A stretch of DNA of 64,000 bases from Sphagnum compactum (GCA_965153455.1 OZ234498.1:16864001-16928000), one strand, 5' to 3'. Shown: positions 1 to 13,074, counted from the stretch's first letter. Program-made: numbers and translations. Notes: generated by a model not told the origin, from the letters alone.

Positions 1-2900
1 AATTAAATATTCATATGTTACAATTTTGATGTGTTAGTAAGTAAACATGACTAATCTACATGTGTACAATGTAAAACAATTCAAAGAAAAACAACATAGT
101 AAATCTCCCCCTTGAAAGTTGGAACAAATGGAAGAACTCTTGAACATAGACAAACCATGAAAGAAGAACCAAAATGTTCAAGTGTTTTTATTAGTTTAAT
201 TAAACTTTGGGATAATGATTACAAAACACTAATATGTTCCTTGGAATCTAATTTTCTGGGAGAAATCTTACTTTTATGAAAATTCTAACAATGAAAACCA
301 TGCAATTCCAAAACATAAATTGATTAAAATGGGAGAGCCTAATTATGGCATTTGGTTCATCATAAAACCAAAACTGTTTTAACAAAAGATATTAAAAAAA
401 ATTCATGGATACATTGCCAAGTAAGTGGGTGAGTGCATGGTGTCTTCCCAAGTTGGCTCTTGTGGGTTTAATTGCAAGATGGGGCCTTTGATATTGTGCT
501 TTAAAAAAGTTTTTGAGTAATTTGTTTCATGTGCCCCCAACCTTCCCTCAACATAAAAGAAAAAAATTGAATTTCTTCTCATCAAAGTGATAATGTGGAA
601 TGGAACAAAATGAATGTGCACCAAAAAAAAAACATTTTGCATCATCATGAATCTAAACACACCTAGATCACAAGCCCTATGATGGGGAAGGTTCTTACAC
701 TTAACTCCTTAAGAGTGTGAGGGATCTTACACTTGTGAGTTGGCAAAAGAATCCTCCCACTCATTAAGATCATAATATATCCCTCCCATTCTTAAGGAGT
801 AATTGTAAGTCTCCTCCTATTTTCTAGGTGGGATATTCACGGATATTATGTGCCCTCCACATGCATTAAGAGATTTCTCAGATATTATGTGCCCTCTACA
901 TGCATTAGGAAATTTCTCAGATTGATTTATGTATGCTTCAATGTTTTTGTATGTAGGTAGCAGATGTGTCAAGATTCTTAATCAATCACATAGAGTCAAG
1001 AACAAAACTGGTACAAATATAGGAAGTAAATACATGAGTAGTGATCCACACACATGTAAATCTTAGTACAGGTGGGGGTCAACCTGACAAGAACAAGCGG
1101 CCATTTCATAGGCCAACCCACAGTCCAGCCAATGGCATCTTACGGCCTTGCCTCTCCAAAGACATGACCAATGTTCAACATTGTTCCTTACATCACTGGT
1201 ATCGTCATTCATTTTATATGCAAGATAAACCTTTAACAACAACTCGAGTCAATTACAGGCTCTCTCTCTGATTTTGAATTGGGAATTGCGAATGTTTGGA
1301 CAATGGCCACAAGAATAGGCAAAAGGGCCTCATGTAATATATTCCTGAAGATAAGTATTATGGCTGGGAAAGGATCCCAATCTCAAATGGCTACTATATA
1401 GGTAGGCATATTGTACTCCTTTCACATTGGCAAAGAGTGTGTGCAATACATAAAGGGAGTCACAAGGAGTAACTCAGGGCCAGCTTCCAACCAGTAATTG
1501 TCAACTGGGCTGATGCAAAGTTCCTTTAATCTAGTCAATCTAATTGGACTTGGTGGTAAAAGTAATGTGCGTCATTGAAATAAAATCATGATGAGGGGTG
1601 TGACTTAGCTAGAGTGGAGACATTGGGTCTATATGAAAACTAATTTTTGAAGCAGAAAAACATGATCACTACAATGGTTTTGGGATCTCAAAAAATAAAA
1701 GCACAAGCTTCCTAAAGGAGGCAGTATCCAGGACATAAGGAATGCAGAACAAGTAGGTTCTCAAATATGCCAACTTCTCTACTGTCAAATTTATTTATCT
1801 TTGGCCAACTAGAAAACTAGCCAGATAGCTGTGAATGATAATTGGTGAATGTTCATTGAGAACTTCTCAGGGAACAAGAAAACCAGCTTTACCATAATGA
1901 CACATGAATGTGGAGAGAGGCTGGTAGGGTCACAGGGATAAATCCAATGATCGTCATGGTCGTCCATCTAGCTGGTGTACTGCTGGTTGTTTGGCTGAAG
2001 CGTTAATTTAACTAGGAGGAACTAGTATAATTATCAAAACCAGTGGGTATTTTGATGTTCCTAATTTCATAAGGTCTGAAAAAGTAGATACGATTGTGAA
2101 TGTAGACATCCATTGCATCAAGTTTGGGTAGTAACAACAAGATTTATTATCCACTAAGGTACATATACATGTGTAAATTGATTTTCCCCAGATGAACAAG
2201 TCATTTCATGTTTATTTGGCACAAATGGGTAAATAAAAATGCAGTGTTTAGGCGCTTTGGGTCTGTCTGTTATTTGATTTCATCTATATACCTAATTCAG
2301 TTGCATCAAACAAGTTTTTTGCCCTTTTCTTCAATGCTACTTCTAAGTACCATACTATGAAAAGAAACTATTGCCATGAAAATTTCAGTCCACAATCATA
2401 AACTTTGTAAGGAACAAATGGAACTTTGTAATACGAACAAAGTACATATTTGCTTGTTTGGTAGATACATACATGGATATGACAACCAAAATGAACATAA
2501 CCGTTGCATGATCAGTCACTGTACTGGACAATTTTTCCATGCCTATACCCAAGTGGTTATCAGGGATTCCAAGTTCCAACATTGCTTGACACATGTTTAG
2601 AAGGGAAACCAAGTACAATCCGGATCTGGTTTGATTACAGCCAGCAGATTTCTAAATCAGGGCCTGATAATGCACCAGGTTCCTCTCTGATCAGGACCAG
2701 ATTTTTGCACGGGCCTTTGTGTCCTCATTTTCTCAGTCTTCAAAATGGGAGTTAACAGAACTTGACTAAAGACACCCAAAAATACAAATGTTGATGTTTC
2801 CACCCCCTATCTTTTGCATGCTCCAAAGATAACATTGCAACTCCATAAAGGTTTCAAGTTTCACCACTGCAACTCTTCTATCTAGAAGGGCCTTCTCCTG
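1..2900. other. Non-coding DNA, nothing recognised
   Basis: I see no conserved protein, RNA gene or element ends here. The open frames are short, overlap on both strands and resemble no family. A near-repeat of about 35 bp (wording 'ggatattatgtgccctc') occurs twice at about 840-910. Confidence 0.5.
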
Positions 2901-2923
2901 CTAATATAGCGCATCCCCAAAAT

Positions 2924-2939
2924 ACACACACACACACAC
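2924..2939. repeat. (AC)8 microsatellite
   Basis: A perfect run of AC dinucleotides lies directly upstream of the duplicated 3.0-4.3 kb block. Confidence 0.9.
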
Positions 2940-2994
2940 CCAGAAATCCATCGTAACAGACCTGATTATTGATGTGTATATTTGTTTTCAGAGG

Positions 2995-3150
2995 GTTTTG
3001 AAGGAGCCCAGGAGAACAGCTAGTAACAATATATAACTCCTTAGAAATCACCAAAGATCCTTGAATTGGTGTGATAAACTCATCTCAAGCAAACAGAAAC
3101 TCATCCGAAATTTGGCCAAGATTCTTGAATTGTGTGTGTGATCATTCAGA
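2995..3150. repeat. Direct duplication, copy 1 (partner at 3,545-3,705)
   Basis: The block with the wording 'ccttgaattg ... cattcttgaattgtgtgtctgatcattca' occurs here and again about 555 bp downstream, with many substitutions. Each copy is followed by a copy of the dispersed inverted-end repeat, so a unit of roughly 550 bp including that repeat appears to have been duplicated in tandem. Confidence 0.6.
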
Positions 3151-3184
3151 TTCTTCTCTTTGTGTGACTACACATACAAACTTC

Positions 3185-3515
3185 CAGCACTCCATAAAAA
3201 TGGATCCATTATTTGTGGGTAACTTTCACACCCTGAGGGATGGATTGTGGGTGCACAGGAAACGATTTTCCATTGTGTTCCAGCTTTTGAACTAACCACC
3301 ATGGTTAGCTCAGTTTCTATTTTTACTACTTACCTACTAACATTACCCATGACCCCCTTACGTATTTATTGCTCATGTACATGTATCAATAACCACCCGT
3401 TATCCTATCTACCTACATCCCTACCTACAGGAAAATATTCTTTACAGGATAGGTGACCAAGGTGAAACCTGATGATCAACTTGAGGTTCATCAACAACTC
3501 AGTCATAACAGGCTT
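3185..3515 (+). repeat. Dispersed repeat with inverted ends, copy 1 (partial)
   Basis: It shares with the copies at 4.0 and 14.0 kb an ordered set of words: a 'ttcc-gttccagtt' start, 'accatggttagctcagtttct', a run of 'ctacctac' steps, then 'gaggttcatcaacaactcagtcataa'. The terminal 'gcactggtgggtgc' is not visible, so this copy is incomplete or diverged at its right end. Confidence 0.55.
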
Positions 3516-3544
3516 CCAAATTCCAATCTATGGTGGCATTGTGA

Positions 3545-3705
3545 AAAAGTCCTGGAGAATTGGTAGTAATTGATCGTAGTAGCAATTACTCGTTTAAAAA
3601 TACCAAACGTCCTTGAATTGCGTGTCTGATATAATTCACCTCAAACAAACAGACACTCATAAAAATTGACCAAACATTCTTGAATTGTGTGTCTGATCAT
3701 TCACA
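3545..3705. repeat. Direct duplication, copy 2
   Basis: Second copy of the block at 2,995-3,150. It keeps the order 'tccttgaattgcgtgtctga', 'acagacactcat' and 'attcttgaattgtgtgtctg', and is again followed within about 270 bp by a copy of the dispersed repeat. Confidence 0.6.
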
Positions 3706-3974
3706 ACAAGCGAGCTATCTGTCCCACCACAACCGTTCACTTAAAAAACTTACACAATCGCCCTTTGTTCGTTCCGCAATGATTGTGACACGAAAACAGA
3801 GGCCCAGCTAATTGAATGAACAAGCCAGGAGAGGGTACAAACTAAGCACTTCCTTTTATTATTTGAGCTCGAAACCCAATGCATAAGCCACAAGGTGTAA
3901 CTTAAGCCCTCAAGTGTTCTGTGGCAACTGGCCACATCTCCCTCCCATCCCGTCCAAGAAGAGACAGGACTTAC

Positions 3975-4330
3975 AACTGGGCCAGGCACCCACCAGTACA
4001 CGATGAAGGATGAATGATAAGTGGTCAGGAAACAGTTTTTCTGTTGCGTTCCAGTTCCCTAACTAACCATGGTGGTTAGCTCCGTTGGTTTTTTTAAACT
4101 TTCAGGTTGTTAGTGGGCAGTGAAGATAACCCTTACCTATCTATAAACCTTCTACTTACCTAGTAGTCACCTATTTTCTATCGATCTACATATATATAGG
4201 AATTGCTTCTTACACAATGGGTTACCAAGGTGAAACCAGATATTAACTGAGTTGAGGTTCATCCACAACTGAGACATATCGGTGATCCAGTGGATGGTGC
4301 ACTGGTAGGTGCGGGTTCACTCTGGCCAAT
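3975..4330 (+). repeat. Dispersed repeat with inverted ends, copy 2 (MITE-like)
   Basis: The left end reads 'ggcacccaccagtacac' and the right end 'gtgcactggtaggtgcgggtt'. These are imperfect inverse complements, as expected for a small non-autonomous DNA transposon. The body carries 'aaccatggtggttagctccgtt' and 'gaggttcatccacaactgag' in the same order as the other copies. A clean target-site duplication is not visible. The superfamily is unknown. Confidence 0.6.
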
Positions 4331-7300
4331 TGCGCCAGCTCCCTCCCATCCTGTCCAAGCAGAGACAGGATCCTTATAATTAATTTACATACTTAACTTA
4401 CCCCCAAAACTTTCATCATACAGATGCAGCATTTATCTCACGCTTGGCTGACATCAAGAAACTTTGGCCCACATTTCCAAATGTTAGGTGAAGGGGTCAG
4501 CTATACTGATGCATCTCATAATGAATGCAAACCCCACTTCGGAGTCGATGGACTGGAATTTAGTTGGGTTACGTTTGGTTTAGTTGTTACTCCAGAGTAA
4601 CAATTTGCCGTTCAACTGTTTTTTTGTTTTGGGTCTTCATTAATATTATCAGTAATCAAGACTATAAGGCAAATGATCCCAAGAGCTTGGGACTAACTAC
4701 TATCTTACAAGTTACAAGTGGTTGCTGGGTTTAGGGTTTAGGGTTGCTTGGGACTAATAGGAACCATCTTGCAAGCTGTTGTGCGTTTGAATCAACACAA
4801 GGCCACGCCAGATGGTACAAGCCGGGAAATCAGATAAAACACTTGGGGGATGAAAATGTGGGCAGCTTAGGGTTTAGATACGTGGGGAAGATTGGGCAAT
4901 TGTATTGCTGCAGCGAAATTTTATAAAGTGTCTACCGTGGAAACAAAAGTAGTATAAAACTATGCGAGGTTTTTACTTTACAATAGAACAGTTGGTTATA
5001 ATTAATATGCAAACTGTATGTCGTTCTATAGGTATTCCATTGAACTTTTGAAAGGTCAATAAGGCTATATTACCTTGAGGCGAAATGCCTTAAATTCAAC
5101 CAGTTTGTTTTTCCTGTGAAACTTTGGTTCGTTCCATGCCATGGGTACTTTCATGAATCCTGTAATGATGTGCCATTAGTTTGACTCCTTTATTAAAAGA
5201 CTGCATGCACTAAATGGAACTTATCCCGTCAACATTTTAGGCTATCCATTTATTTGTTCACTAGGAAATAACTAAGCATCTCATATATGCCACCTAAAAT
5301 TTAATGCAAAACATGTTATTCAAATTGACCTTGCTTAAAATCCCAAGTTATCTTTCCTATATTTCGAATGCCACAACTTATGTATTTTTAAGTGACTCAT
5401 CAAATGGGCTAGGTGTACGTTGGACCTCGTCCGTCAAATTGATGTACATTTATTAGCATTCCATTGTTTTGCAGCCAATGGGGAAAGTCTTTGGGAATAC
5501 AGGGAATATATTTGTTTACAATGGGGCAATATTGGTCTCGCCATCAGCCACATGAAATTATTGTAAACTGGATATAAGGTTAATTTATTGCATCAAAGCT
5601 CTAATAAACCCTAAAACCTATGATCAACAAATGACAAATGTTCCAACCTCATTGTTGTTGTCAATTTCAACAATTCTTATCGATTGACAATGCTACTCTA
5701 AGTGTTTTGGACTCCCAAATGCTGTTGTTGGCCATCAAAGTCTATGTTGTTTCGATAGAAAGCCCAAATCAATTGGAAAATAGTATAGCACACAAATTTT
5801 GTCTTTTTTATTCGATTGTAAATGAATTTGGATTGTGGAGGACTTTGATATAACAGAACATGAACAATTTTCAAGCCTAGATTGTGGGTGGTGTAGGATA
5901 CAGGGCATGTGCAAGGGTTGTTGTTGGTAATGGAATGCATTGGTTGGTGCGAGGTATCAAAACATAAGGGTTGGGTATTGGAAAAAAAATTGCCTTTTGT
6001 GAAAGCCTAATTTGTTAAATGAAGTTGGATTTATATAGTGCATCAAGCAATTGGTCTAGTCGTCCGTTAAAGGAGCTCACATTAAGTATTGGTCTACATA
6101 GCCACTAAAGGAGCAATTTGCAATTGGATGGGATTTTATTATCTTCTTGCATTTTTTTCTTTACCAATACGACCTTTGAATTCAATATTCCAACAGGATG
6201 TGAAAGTCACATGCATAACAAGTTTGACTAGTGTGCTGAATAGTTAAAGTCTTATCTAATTGCACTTGCTTTCAATCCTTTGATATTCTATGGAAAACTT
6301 GGGGTGACATGGACACCATTACGTTGGCTTCTTCATTGCTTTCCAAGGTTTTTTAAAGGACATACTTGCAATCCAATAACCTGATTGGTTTTTAGGAAGT
6401 GGAAACCACTTGGAACTGGTACACCATCCTATTCAACAGTGAAGAACACAAGTTCGACTACAATGCAAGAAATGATAGGTATACATATAGCACCGCCTGG
6501 GTTTTTCCTTTCCACTCTCAGGTCCATTACCTGCCTATAGAAACCTGTTTTCATCAACCCAGATCTTCCGCCGTGGAAGGTACCAGCCAGGCTGGACTGG
6601 GATCCTCTGACCAGCGGAGGTACCAGCCAGCCTGTCACTATTTCTAAAAAGTGAAAAAATCCCAGAGCTGCTTTATGTAGGAAAAAGGCCTATACTCAGG
6701 CCCTTCTCCTATGCTAAAATCTATTAGTTATGTTTTCCAATGGCAAAATTCGAAAATGTCAATTTGAAAAGATCATACTCCTGGTTCCACGTGACTTTTT
6801 CAGAATGATTCAAAATTTGAGGTGTACATATATGTTAAGCACCAGTACAACCCTTCAACATTCTACTTGAGTAGGCATTTGCAATATAGGGTTTAGTAAT
6901 AAATCAGGTTTAGTGCCTTCCTAGTAATCGCACTAAAGGAGTGTTAATTGTTGTGGGCATGGAGATGTTTTTCATATTTCGGAGGAAGTACATAATATGA
7001 TGATGTAAAAGTTTTTGACGTGCACTGAATATGGCCAGGATACCATGATCCTAAGGAACACTTTTAATAGAATTGCTTGACATTATGGATTGGTTATTAA
7101 TAATGATTGGCGCAAGTTTAAAGACTCAAATGGATCTCTCATTTTTTAAAATCAACTTTCTCATGTTTATGGGTGGGGACAGGAGAACATTAAACACTTG
7201 CTGAGTATCACAGGAAAAAAATGACATGAGGCATTATGAAAAATAGAATGCTTGCAAGTGCAAACATTTCATTTTCTGAATTGCCATACCAGGTCTTCCG

Positions 7301-8640
7301 ATGAGTAAGCATTCCTCCAAATACACCACAAATTGTATCAGAGATTTTTACAAAATAAAAAAAGGCATAAGATGTATTCTCAAACACTTATTTCACAAAA
7401 ACGAAAAGGTAAGTAAGTAGTCTTACTATTAACTGCTTGCACAGCCATCCAGTAAAGCCATGCAAGGAGCCAAGGACCCTTCCTGTGTACGGGGACAGGC
7501 ACCTTAACCTCATCTAACACTTCTACATTGTCCTTGTTGCTTCTTCTCGAGATTGGAGTCCGCACCTACACATTTGAGGATCTCAGCTGATCATCAGAGT
7601 CAAAAACATATGCCACTCGTAAGTAGCTGAGCAGATTTGGGTCTAATTTCTACCAATATATGTTGTGTCTTCTCATGTGTGATTGTCCTCTCATGTGTTA
7701 CAGGGCAGATTGGTCTGATGGGTGTGATACTAGTAACAAGTTTTTTGTCGGCTGCAAGGACTCTCACAGAAGTTTTGAACTTTTTGTTCCTCTTTCTGTG
7801 AATTAGGGCAAGTTCCGGTTTCTACTATAAACATGGTAGTGTAAATAGTATATACTGAATTCAGCTGCTGTCATGGGGTCACTGGTGGTCAGGAAAACAG
7901 TGGAAACTTGTGGGGGAAGGTGCTCTGAGTTCTAAGGCAATCATGAAGAATGGGCAACCATGCTCTCAGAGGTTAGAAAGAGGAGGCAATCATAGCTCTG
8001 AGGGTTACAAAGATCAGTCACTCTTTCCCCAACCACATACCATGGCAGCCTTCCTGTTCTACTCCAGTTGATGGACATTGGAATTACATGCATTGGAAAG
8101 AAATCCATGGAGGTGTTCCCAGAAACTTTGAACTGCTGTTGCCACAGACTACTGCACATATACCAGGTTTCATACTGTGGTACGTAGTCACTGTGTTGTC
8201 CTACTCACGTCCCTACAGAACTCCAGTGTCCCAGCACTTTTAGCTCTCAAGAACATATAGGGCCCAATACTTACATGCAGCAGCATTGAACTCAGTAGGG
8301 AATTCAAAGGGTAAAATAGAACAGACAGCTTGAAGCAGTGGGCTAGCCTCCAAATGCCGTTACAGAACAGACTTATGCATACCAGTCATATTGCTTCAAG
8401 CTGCAATCCTAACTGCCCTCTAAATTGTATTAACTCAGCAATGTCTTTTGACATGTTTACAAGTTCTATTTACAGCTGGAAATACTTCCAGCAAGGTGGA
8501 TGGTGGGACCATGAACCATCCATGTATCTTACCTGACATTGAGGAGAAATTCACTTGTAGATTTTAGCATTATGTAGTTTTCTGGGCACCTGTTCTAAAA
8601 CAAGTACACATTCTAGACTTTTTCTCCTTCTCTCATGCAG
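4331..8640. other. Non-coding DNA, no gene identified
   Basis: No conserved domain or element ends are visible. Just inside, at about 4,333-4,376, is a 'ctccctcccatcctgtccaag' word also seen at about 3,935-3,975, so the repeated block may extend slightly. Near 7,435-7,560 (-) and 7,941-8,160 (-) there are open stretches bordered by GT/AG-like sites, but the splice signals are weak and no family is recognised. Confidence 0.45.
4727..4745 (+). repeat. Short plant telomere-type repeat
   Basis: It contains two and a half units of the plant telomere heptamer TTTAGGG (telobox type). Teloboxes are common in plant promoters and as interstitial remnants. Two units alone do not indicate a chromosome end. 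Confidence 0.8.
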
Positions 8641-8652
8641 AGACTTAGATGA

Positions 8653-8761
8653 AATCCTTTGAGGGATTGGATTATCAACACTTTCATGCTGGATTGCCGG
8701 TGTTGTGTTTGACAGAATCACCTTATATTCATGATAGGCTGGTCACCTGTGAAGTCACAAG
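8653..8761 (+). other. Exon-like open segment, unidentified
   Basis: It is open from an ATG and follows a pyrimidine-rich AG (ttctctcatgcag) 15 bases upstream. The translation includes 'FEGLDYQHFHAGLPVLCLT' and 'PYIHDRLVTCEVTR' and ends at a GT (acaag/gtcata). The composition looks protein-like, but I cannot name a family and the donor is weak. It could be one exon of a long-intron gene together with the segment at 9,535, or a chance open frame. Confidence 0.25.
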
Positions 8762-9534
8762 GTCATAGTCAAATGAAGATTTCTGGCCACATTGGGGCAG
8801 TTTTTTCCAGCCACTTTGGTGGTTCAGCATACAAGGGTTACACCTAGTGATCACTGGATCCACAAAACTCTTCTTGCCCTAAATATCTGGCCAAAAAAAA
8901 AAGCTGTGAGGTGGCTGCTGTCCTGAGCTAAGTTACCTCCCCCTCCTCTAAGGCTTTAACATTTCCATTTTAAAGCACCATGAGGGGTGGGCCAGTGGTT
9001 GGGTACTGGTGACTTCTGCTGGCAAGGTTTACTTTTTCCTGCCTCTGTTTTGGATTTTATGAATCCACAATTATAAGAAAGAGAACTATCCGTTCACTGG
9101 AGTATTAACAGCTTTGGGGGAATGGGTGACCTGATCATGAGACAGACATATACTAGCTGAAGTTTCCTGATACACTATCCAATACCTTCATATGAAAATT
9201 CTTTCAAGAACTTGCAACATTTTTCAGGACTTGTTTCTAAGTTGAGTCTACATTGACTTGAATGTCTTGAAAATTTCACTCAAACAGCGTGAAATGGAGA
9301 ACTGTAATGACCTTTACTACTGTTTCAATCTAGTTTTCAAGTGATTTTTCTCACCCTCTTCTACATGTGGTACATAGACCTGCTGAGATTTTACTTTAGC
9401 AGAAGCATCATCCCATGGAAGAACTAAGGCAGTAATGCATCCTCAACAGTTTGGCATGCATATGTTACAAAAAATATTTTGTCTCCAAGGTCCTCGGATA
9501 TGTGAATAGAAGTACTTTTCCTATATCTTGCAGT

Positions 9535-9733
9535 ATTTTGGCACAAATAGTAACATGTCAAACCACAGTAAATGTGATTGCAAAGTGGATGTTCATCTTC
9601 ACAATAGTGCAATAGTTGTCAGACACAGGGCTCCAAATGTGGACAGAAGACAATTGATGGACTGTCACCCATTTACGGAGGAGGTTACAAGGTCTTTCCT
9701 GACCTTGAAGGACAAGACACCACCTTTCAGGGT
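9535..9733 (+). other. Exon-like open segment with good splice sites
   Basis: It is preceded by a strong acceptor (ttcctatatcttgcag) and closed by a good donor (ttcagg/gtaagc). The enclosed frame is fully open for 66 codons, including 'HSKCDCKVDVHLHNSAIVV' and 'RRQLMDCHPFTEEVTRSF'. No family is recognised. Its partner exons are not certain; the segment at 8,653-8,761 is a candidate. This could belong to the only host gene in the left part of the window. Confidence 0.35.
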
Positions 9734-9749
9734 AAGCACTTCTTAACCC

Positions 9750-11380
9750 CCCAATTTTCAGGGCAGATAACAATGTGTCTTCCCCCCAAACAGCAGGCAG
9801 TCACGGAGAAACAACAGTTCGACATATGATGAACACATCATCTTGGACTAGCCATGATGACAGGGTCAACACCATCCCTTGGGTGATAACCGTGTAGACT
9901 TTCTTTCTTGCAAAGTTTAGGAGTCCCACCTGTTAAACATTCTAGAATTATTTACAAACTCTCCTATTTATGCTGCTTGTAGTTGACAACTAGGTGAAAT
10001 TTGGGCATTTGTTTAATTGGGGATGAATGAATGAGCTTCATTGTCAAGGGAAACAGGTGAAACCAAACCTCTTGCACAGTTCCCTATGCATACACTTCAG
10101 TTTCACAAGTTCGATTTGAAATTTGTACACCTAGTAAGTACAACTTGTTGAATAACCTCTGCCTCACTACTCTTGCAGGTTTTAAGAGGTCCTTGACAAT
10201 TTGTGTGCCTTGTTTAACTGTGTCTACAGTGCACATCTTTATCTTCTGAAACTCACTCAGCAGTGGTGTTTTTTATAGTGAAGAAATGGTCAATGAACAT
10301 GACATGGACAAATTTCAATGTCTCTGTTTGTGCAATTAGTTTAAGGATTACTCAGGTTTTGGAGCCAATTGTTTAAGATTGTAATAGATCTAAAATAGCT
10401 TGTTGCTTATAACATCTGGCATATTCCTGCCTAAACCACAAAACTCCTCAGAAAACTGTTGCTGGCCAGGGAGACTTATTACTGCATATAGAGGCTGCAG
10501 ATCTAGTCAGATCCAGCTAACTAGAGAGTTTTTTCTAGGCATGAGTTGTTGGTTTCAGGTCTGGAGTTATTATTTGGACCTGCATTTTATTTCGAATAAA
10601 TGCTCTCCAAACTATGAAATATTTGAATTCTGAAAGCAAAATCTGGCATTGATATTTTCTCAATTTTCTTGGAAGCTTGTCCTCTGAAGTTTCAATGTGT
10701 CACAAATTAAGAGCAGTATTGGCCTCGTTTATAGGCCTGCATCTGGTATCAACATGGGTAGCAAGGACCCTACCAGTATACCAGTATCAATCTAGAAGAG
10801 ACTTGAGGTAATATCAGCCTTGTACCAATTTTATACCAATCTCAATACCATGTTTCTACTATCTCATACCAGTCAAAATTCAGTCTTCAACCCAATACCA
10901 CGAGCAGACAGATATGAAAGTTTTTTAAAAATAACCCAATAACGTACCAGCTTGGTATGAAAAGAAAGCCCCAAACCCAGGACAAAGCTAGTATGCTCAA
11001 AACTTGATACCAGAGCATGTATCTCCCCCCTCCCTACTGACCTCAGGCACCAAAAAAACATGATTTCCCTAGTGATGAGATGGCCCATCATCTTAGAATA
11101 CTACAAAAATACTGTTCTTGAGAACAATTCTTGCAGCTACTTTGGTAACCATACAAGGTGTTTAGAGTTTACTATAGAATCAGGTTGAAAATTTATTTTT
11201 TGGCCTTGTATAGCATCTTAGATTTTTGTTTTTGTTCTCCCATAGTAGCCCCTTAGGTTTCCTTCCTTATTTTTAGGGATGCACAACATTTTTCATTTGT
11301 TATTCTCTATTTCTAGATAGTTTGCTAGGAGTTAGAGAAGAGCTAGGTCATCTTGATGCCTTGAATAATATATGTTCATA
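9750..11380. other. Non-coding DNA, nothing recognised
   Basis: The sequence is moderately AT-rich, without conserved frames or repeat ends. At 10,748-10,870 the word 'taccagtat / taccaatctcaatacca' recurs, suggesting a degenerate short repeat. Confidence 0.45.
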
Positions 11381-11381
11381 C

Positions 11382-11740
11382 TAGTGGGTACCCGTGACCT
11401 TCGGACACTGTGAAGTCCCTCGGTTTCTTTAAACCGTATTTATTTTCTTTAAACCGGGAGCATGTCTCTCCCGTGCAAGACAGTTCTGACAGACGCGCCG
11501 GTCCTCCAAAGAGGCCTCCTATGAAGGGCGTGCTAACGGGTACCCATGGCCTTCGGACATTGTGAAGTCCCTCGGTTTCTTTAAACCGTATTTATTTCGA
11601 AGAAACATTCTATTTTAAAAAACTGCACGTCGTGAATGTAGCTTCTCGCGGAGTCATTTAGGAGATGCATGAAGCCTCAAAGGAGGGCTTCTTTGTACAC
11701 AGTGGGTACCCGTGACCTTCGGACACTGTGAAGTCCCCCA
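11382..11740. repeat. Tandem array, about 2.5 units of ~155 bp
   Basis: The core 'gtgggtacccgtgaccttcg' followed by 'gacactgtgaagtccctcgg' begins at about 11,386, 11,537 (with 'catggcc') and 11,702. The first two copies continue into 'tttctttaaaccgtatttatt'. The intervals also share 'aaagaggcctcctatgaag' / 'aaaggagggcttctttg'. The array ends in a G-rich run at 11,748-11,770. Confidence 0.75.
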
Positions 11741-12337
11741 AAAGTGAGTGGGGGGGGGGCGGGGGGCGAGCAAAAAATGACAAAATTATGAAATATATTT
11801 GGTTGGTTTTGAGTGTGTAGTCAAAGATATAGAAGCATGATTGCAGTTGTTTACTCCATATCCGGCTTTATAGCCAGTTTTGGCACAATCTTCTTGAGGA
11901 AGGTCGCCACATTTTTCTATGGAAGATCCCCACTGTGGCTACAAACAAAAAATCTTAGAAAAATAAAATAAAAAACAACACTGCTAGGGACGACCTGGGG
12001 TCGGTCCCTCCTGGCAACTACCTCCTTACTATGAGATAAATTGCCACATGATTGTCTCCTCCATTCCATGGACGGATGACGGGACCCCCACCCCCAATAG
12101 AAAAAAGAAAAAATTTCTCCCTTTCCCCCTCACCCGAAAACCCAAAAAAGGAAAAAATTGGCTGCACTGATTGCATACCGAGCCTTCCTCAGTGCCTGCC
12201 TGAAATTTTTATTATGGGCCAATACCCCTTCATAACAGGATGGATACCTATTGTGCTATAAATAGGGCAGAATGGGCAATTCCCTGAAACAGTGGAGTTT
12301 TGCAATTTAAGAAGGGCCCGCGCCCTCCCCCCCCCTC

Positions 12338-12432
12338 TTTGCCTTGGATGGATGGAGGGACGGATGAATGACGGGATGGACGACGAAACGGATGGATGGA
12401 AAGGAGGACCGACGACGACCGGACAGACAGAC
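12338..12432. repeat. Degenerate GGAT/GACG microsatellite
   Basis: A purine-rich stretch of repeated 'ggatggat', 'gacggatg' and 'gacgacga' steps ends in 'gacagacagacac'. It has no coding potential. Confidence 0.75.
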
Positions 12433-12774
12433 ACCTAAAATATTATATAAGTAGACACTGAACTTTTCATAATTGCAAAAAATTTGATCCCCAAAGACTC
12501 AAGCAGGGAGAGCAATGATGCCTACCAAAGTAAAGCAAGTAAGAGGCACTTCTCTGGATGAGGTACCAAGTGACAATACACTTGTATACCAAGATCAGAC
12601 TTTGGAAAAACAGAAAGAAACTTTGTGTGTGTTGGTTCCAGAGTGAAAAGTGTCCCCATGTCATTGAGTAACACTTTATGAGTGCTTTGCTGGCAGGCTC
12701 CTTTTGGCATCCAGTAAGTACCCTGTGAAATACTGAAGAGGATATATTTTTCTTAGTTATGGAGGATGCAGTAA

Positions 12775-13074
12775 GGGCCCCTTTAGATGAGGGTCCAATG
12801 AAATAGAGCAATCTTATTGGTGGAGAGCCATAAATTGGACCCACAGCCTTTAGATGAGGGTCCAAGACCAAAAGTGGCAAATCAAGGCTAAAGGCATGGC
12901 ACCATTTTGAAGGGAAATCAATTGGTTCAGATCAAAAAATGAGCTCATGAATTGGAGAACCAAGATGCAAGCTGGGTCCACCAAGGCAGGGTCTAAATCA
13001 AGGATTTAATTTGCTTCATATGAGTCCAAATTGGTTCCTAGAAATTTGAACCCTGGACCCATCTAAAGTGGACC
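12775..13074. mobile_element. Tourist-like MITE (PIF/Harbinger type)
   Basis: A 300 bp non-autonomous element. The left end 'GGGCCCCTTTAGATGAGGGT' and right end 'ACCCATCTAAAGTGGACC' are imperfect inverted repeats. TAA lies directly outside both ends (12,772-12,774 and 13,075-13,077), matching the three-base TWA target duplication of PIF/Harbinger elements. There is no coding capacity. An extra internal copy of the end word (cctttagatgagggtcca) lies at about 12,846. Confidence 0.78.

Noticed and set aside
7380-7565. Minus-strand exon 'PWLLAWLYWMAVQAVN' with a GTAAGA donor
   Set aside because: The acceptor has no pyrimidine tract, the plus strand is also partly open, and no protein family is recognised.
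7941-8159. Minus-strand 72-codon frame with an AG acceptor
   Set aside because: Frames on both strands are partly open and no homology is recognised; kept only as a remark.
12467-12880. 137-codon open frame on the minus strand
   Set aside because: It overlaps the end of the Harbinger-like MITE, has low-complexity hydrophobic stretches and no family resemblance.
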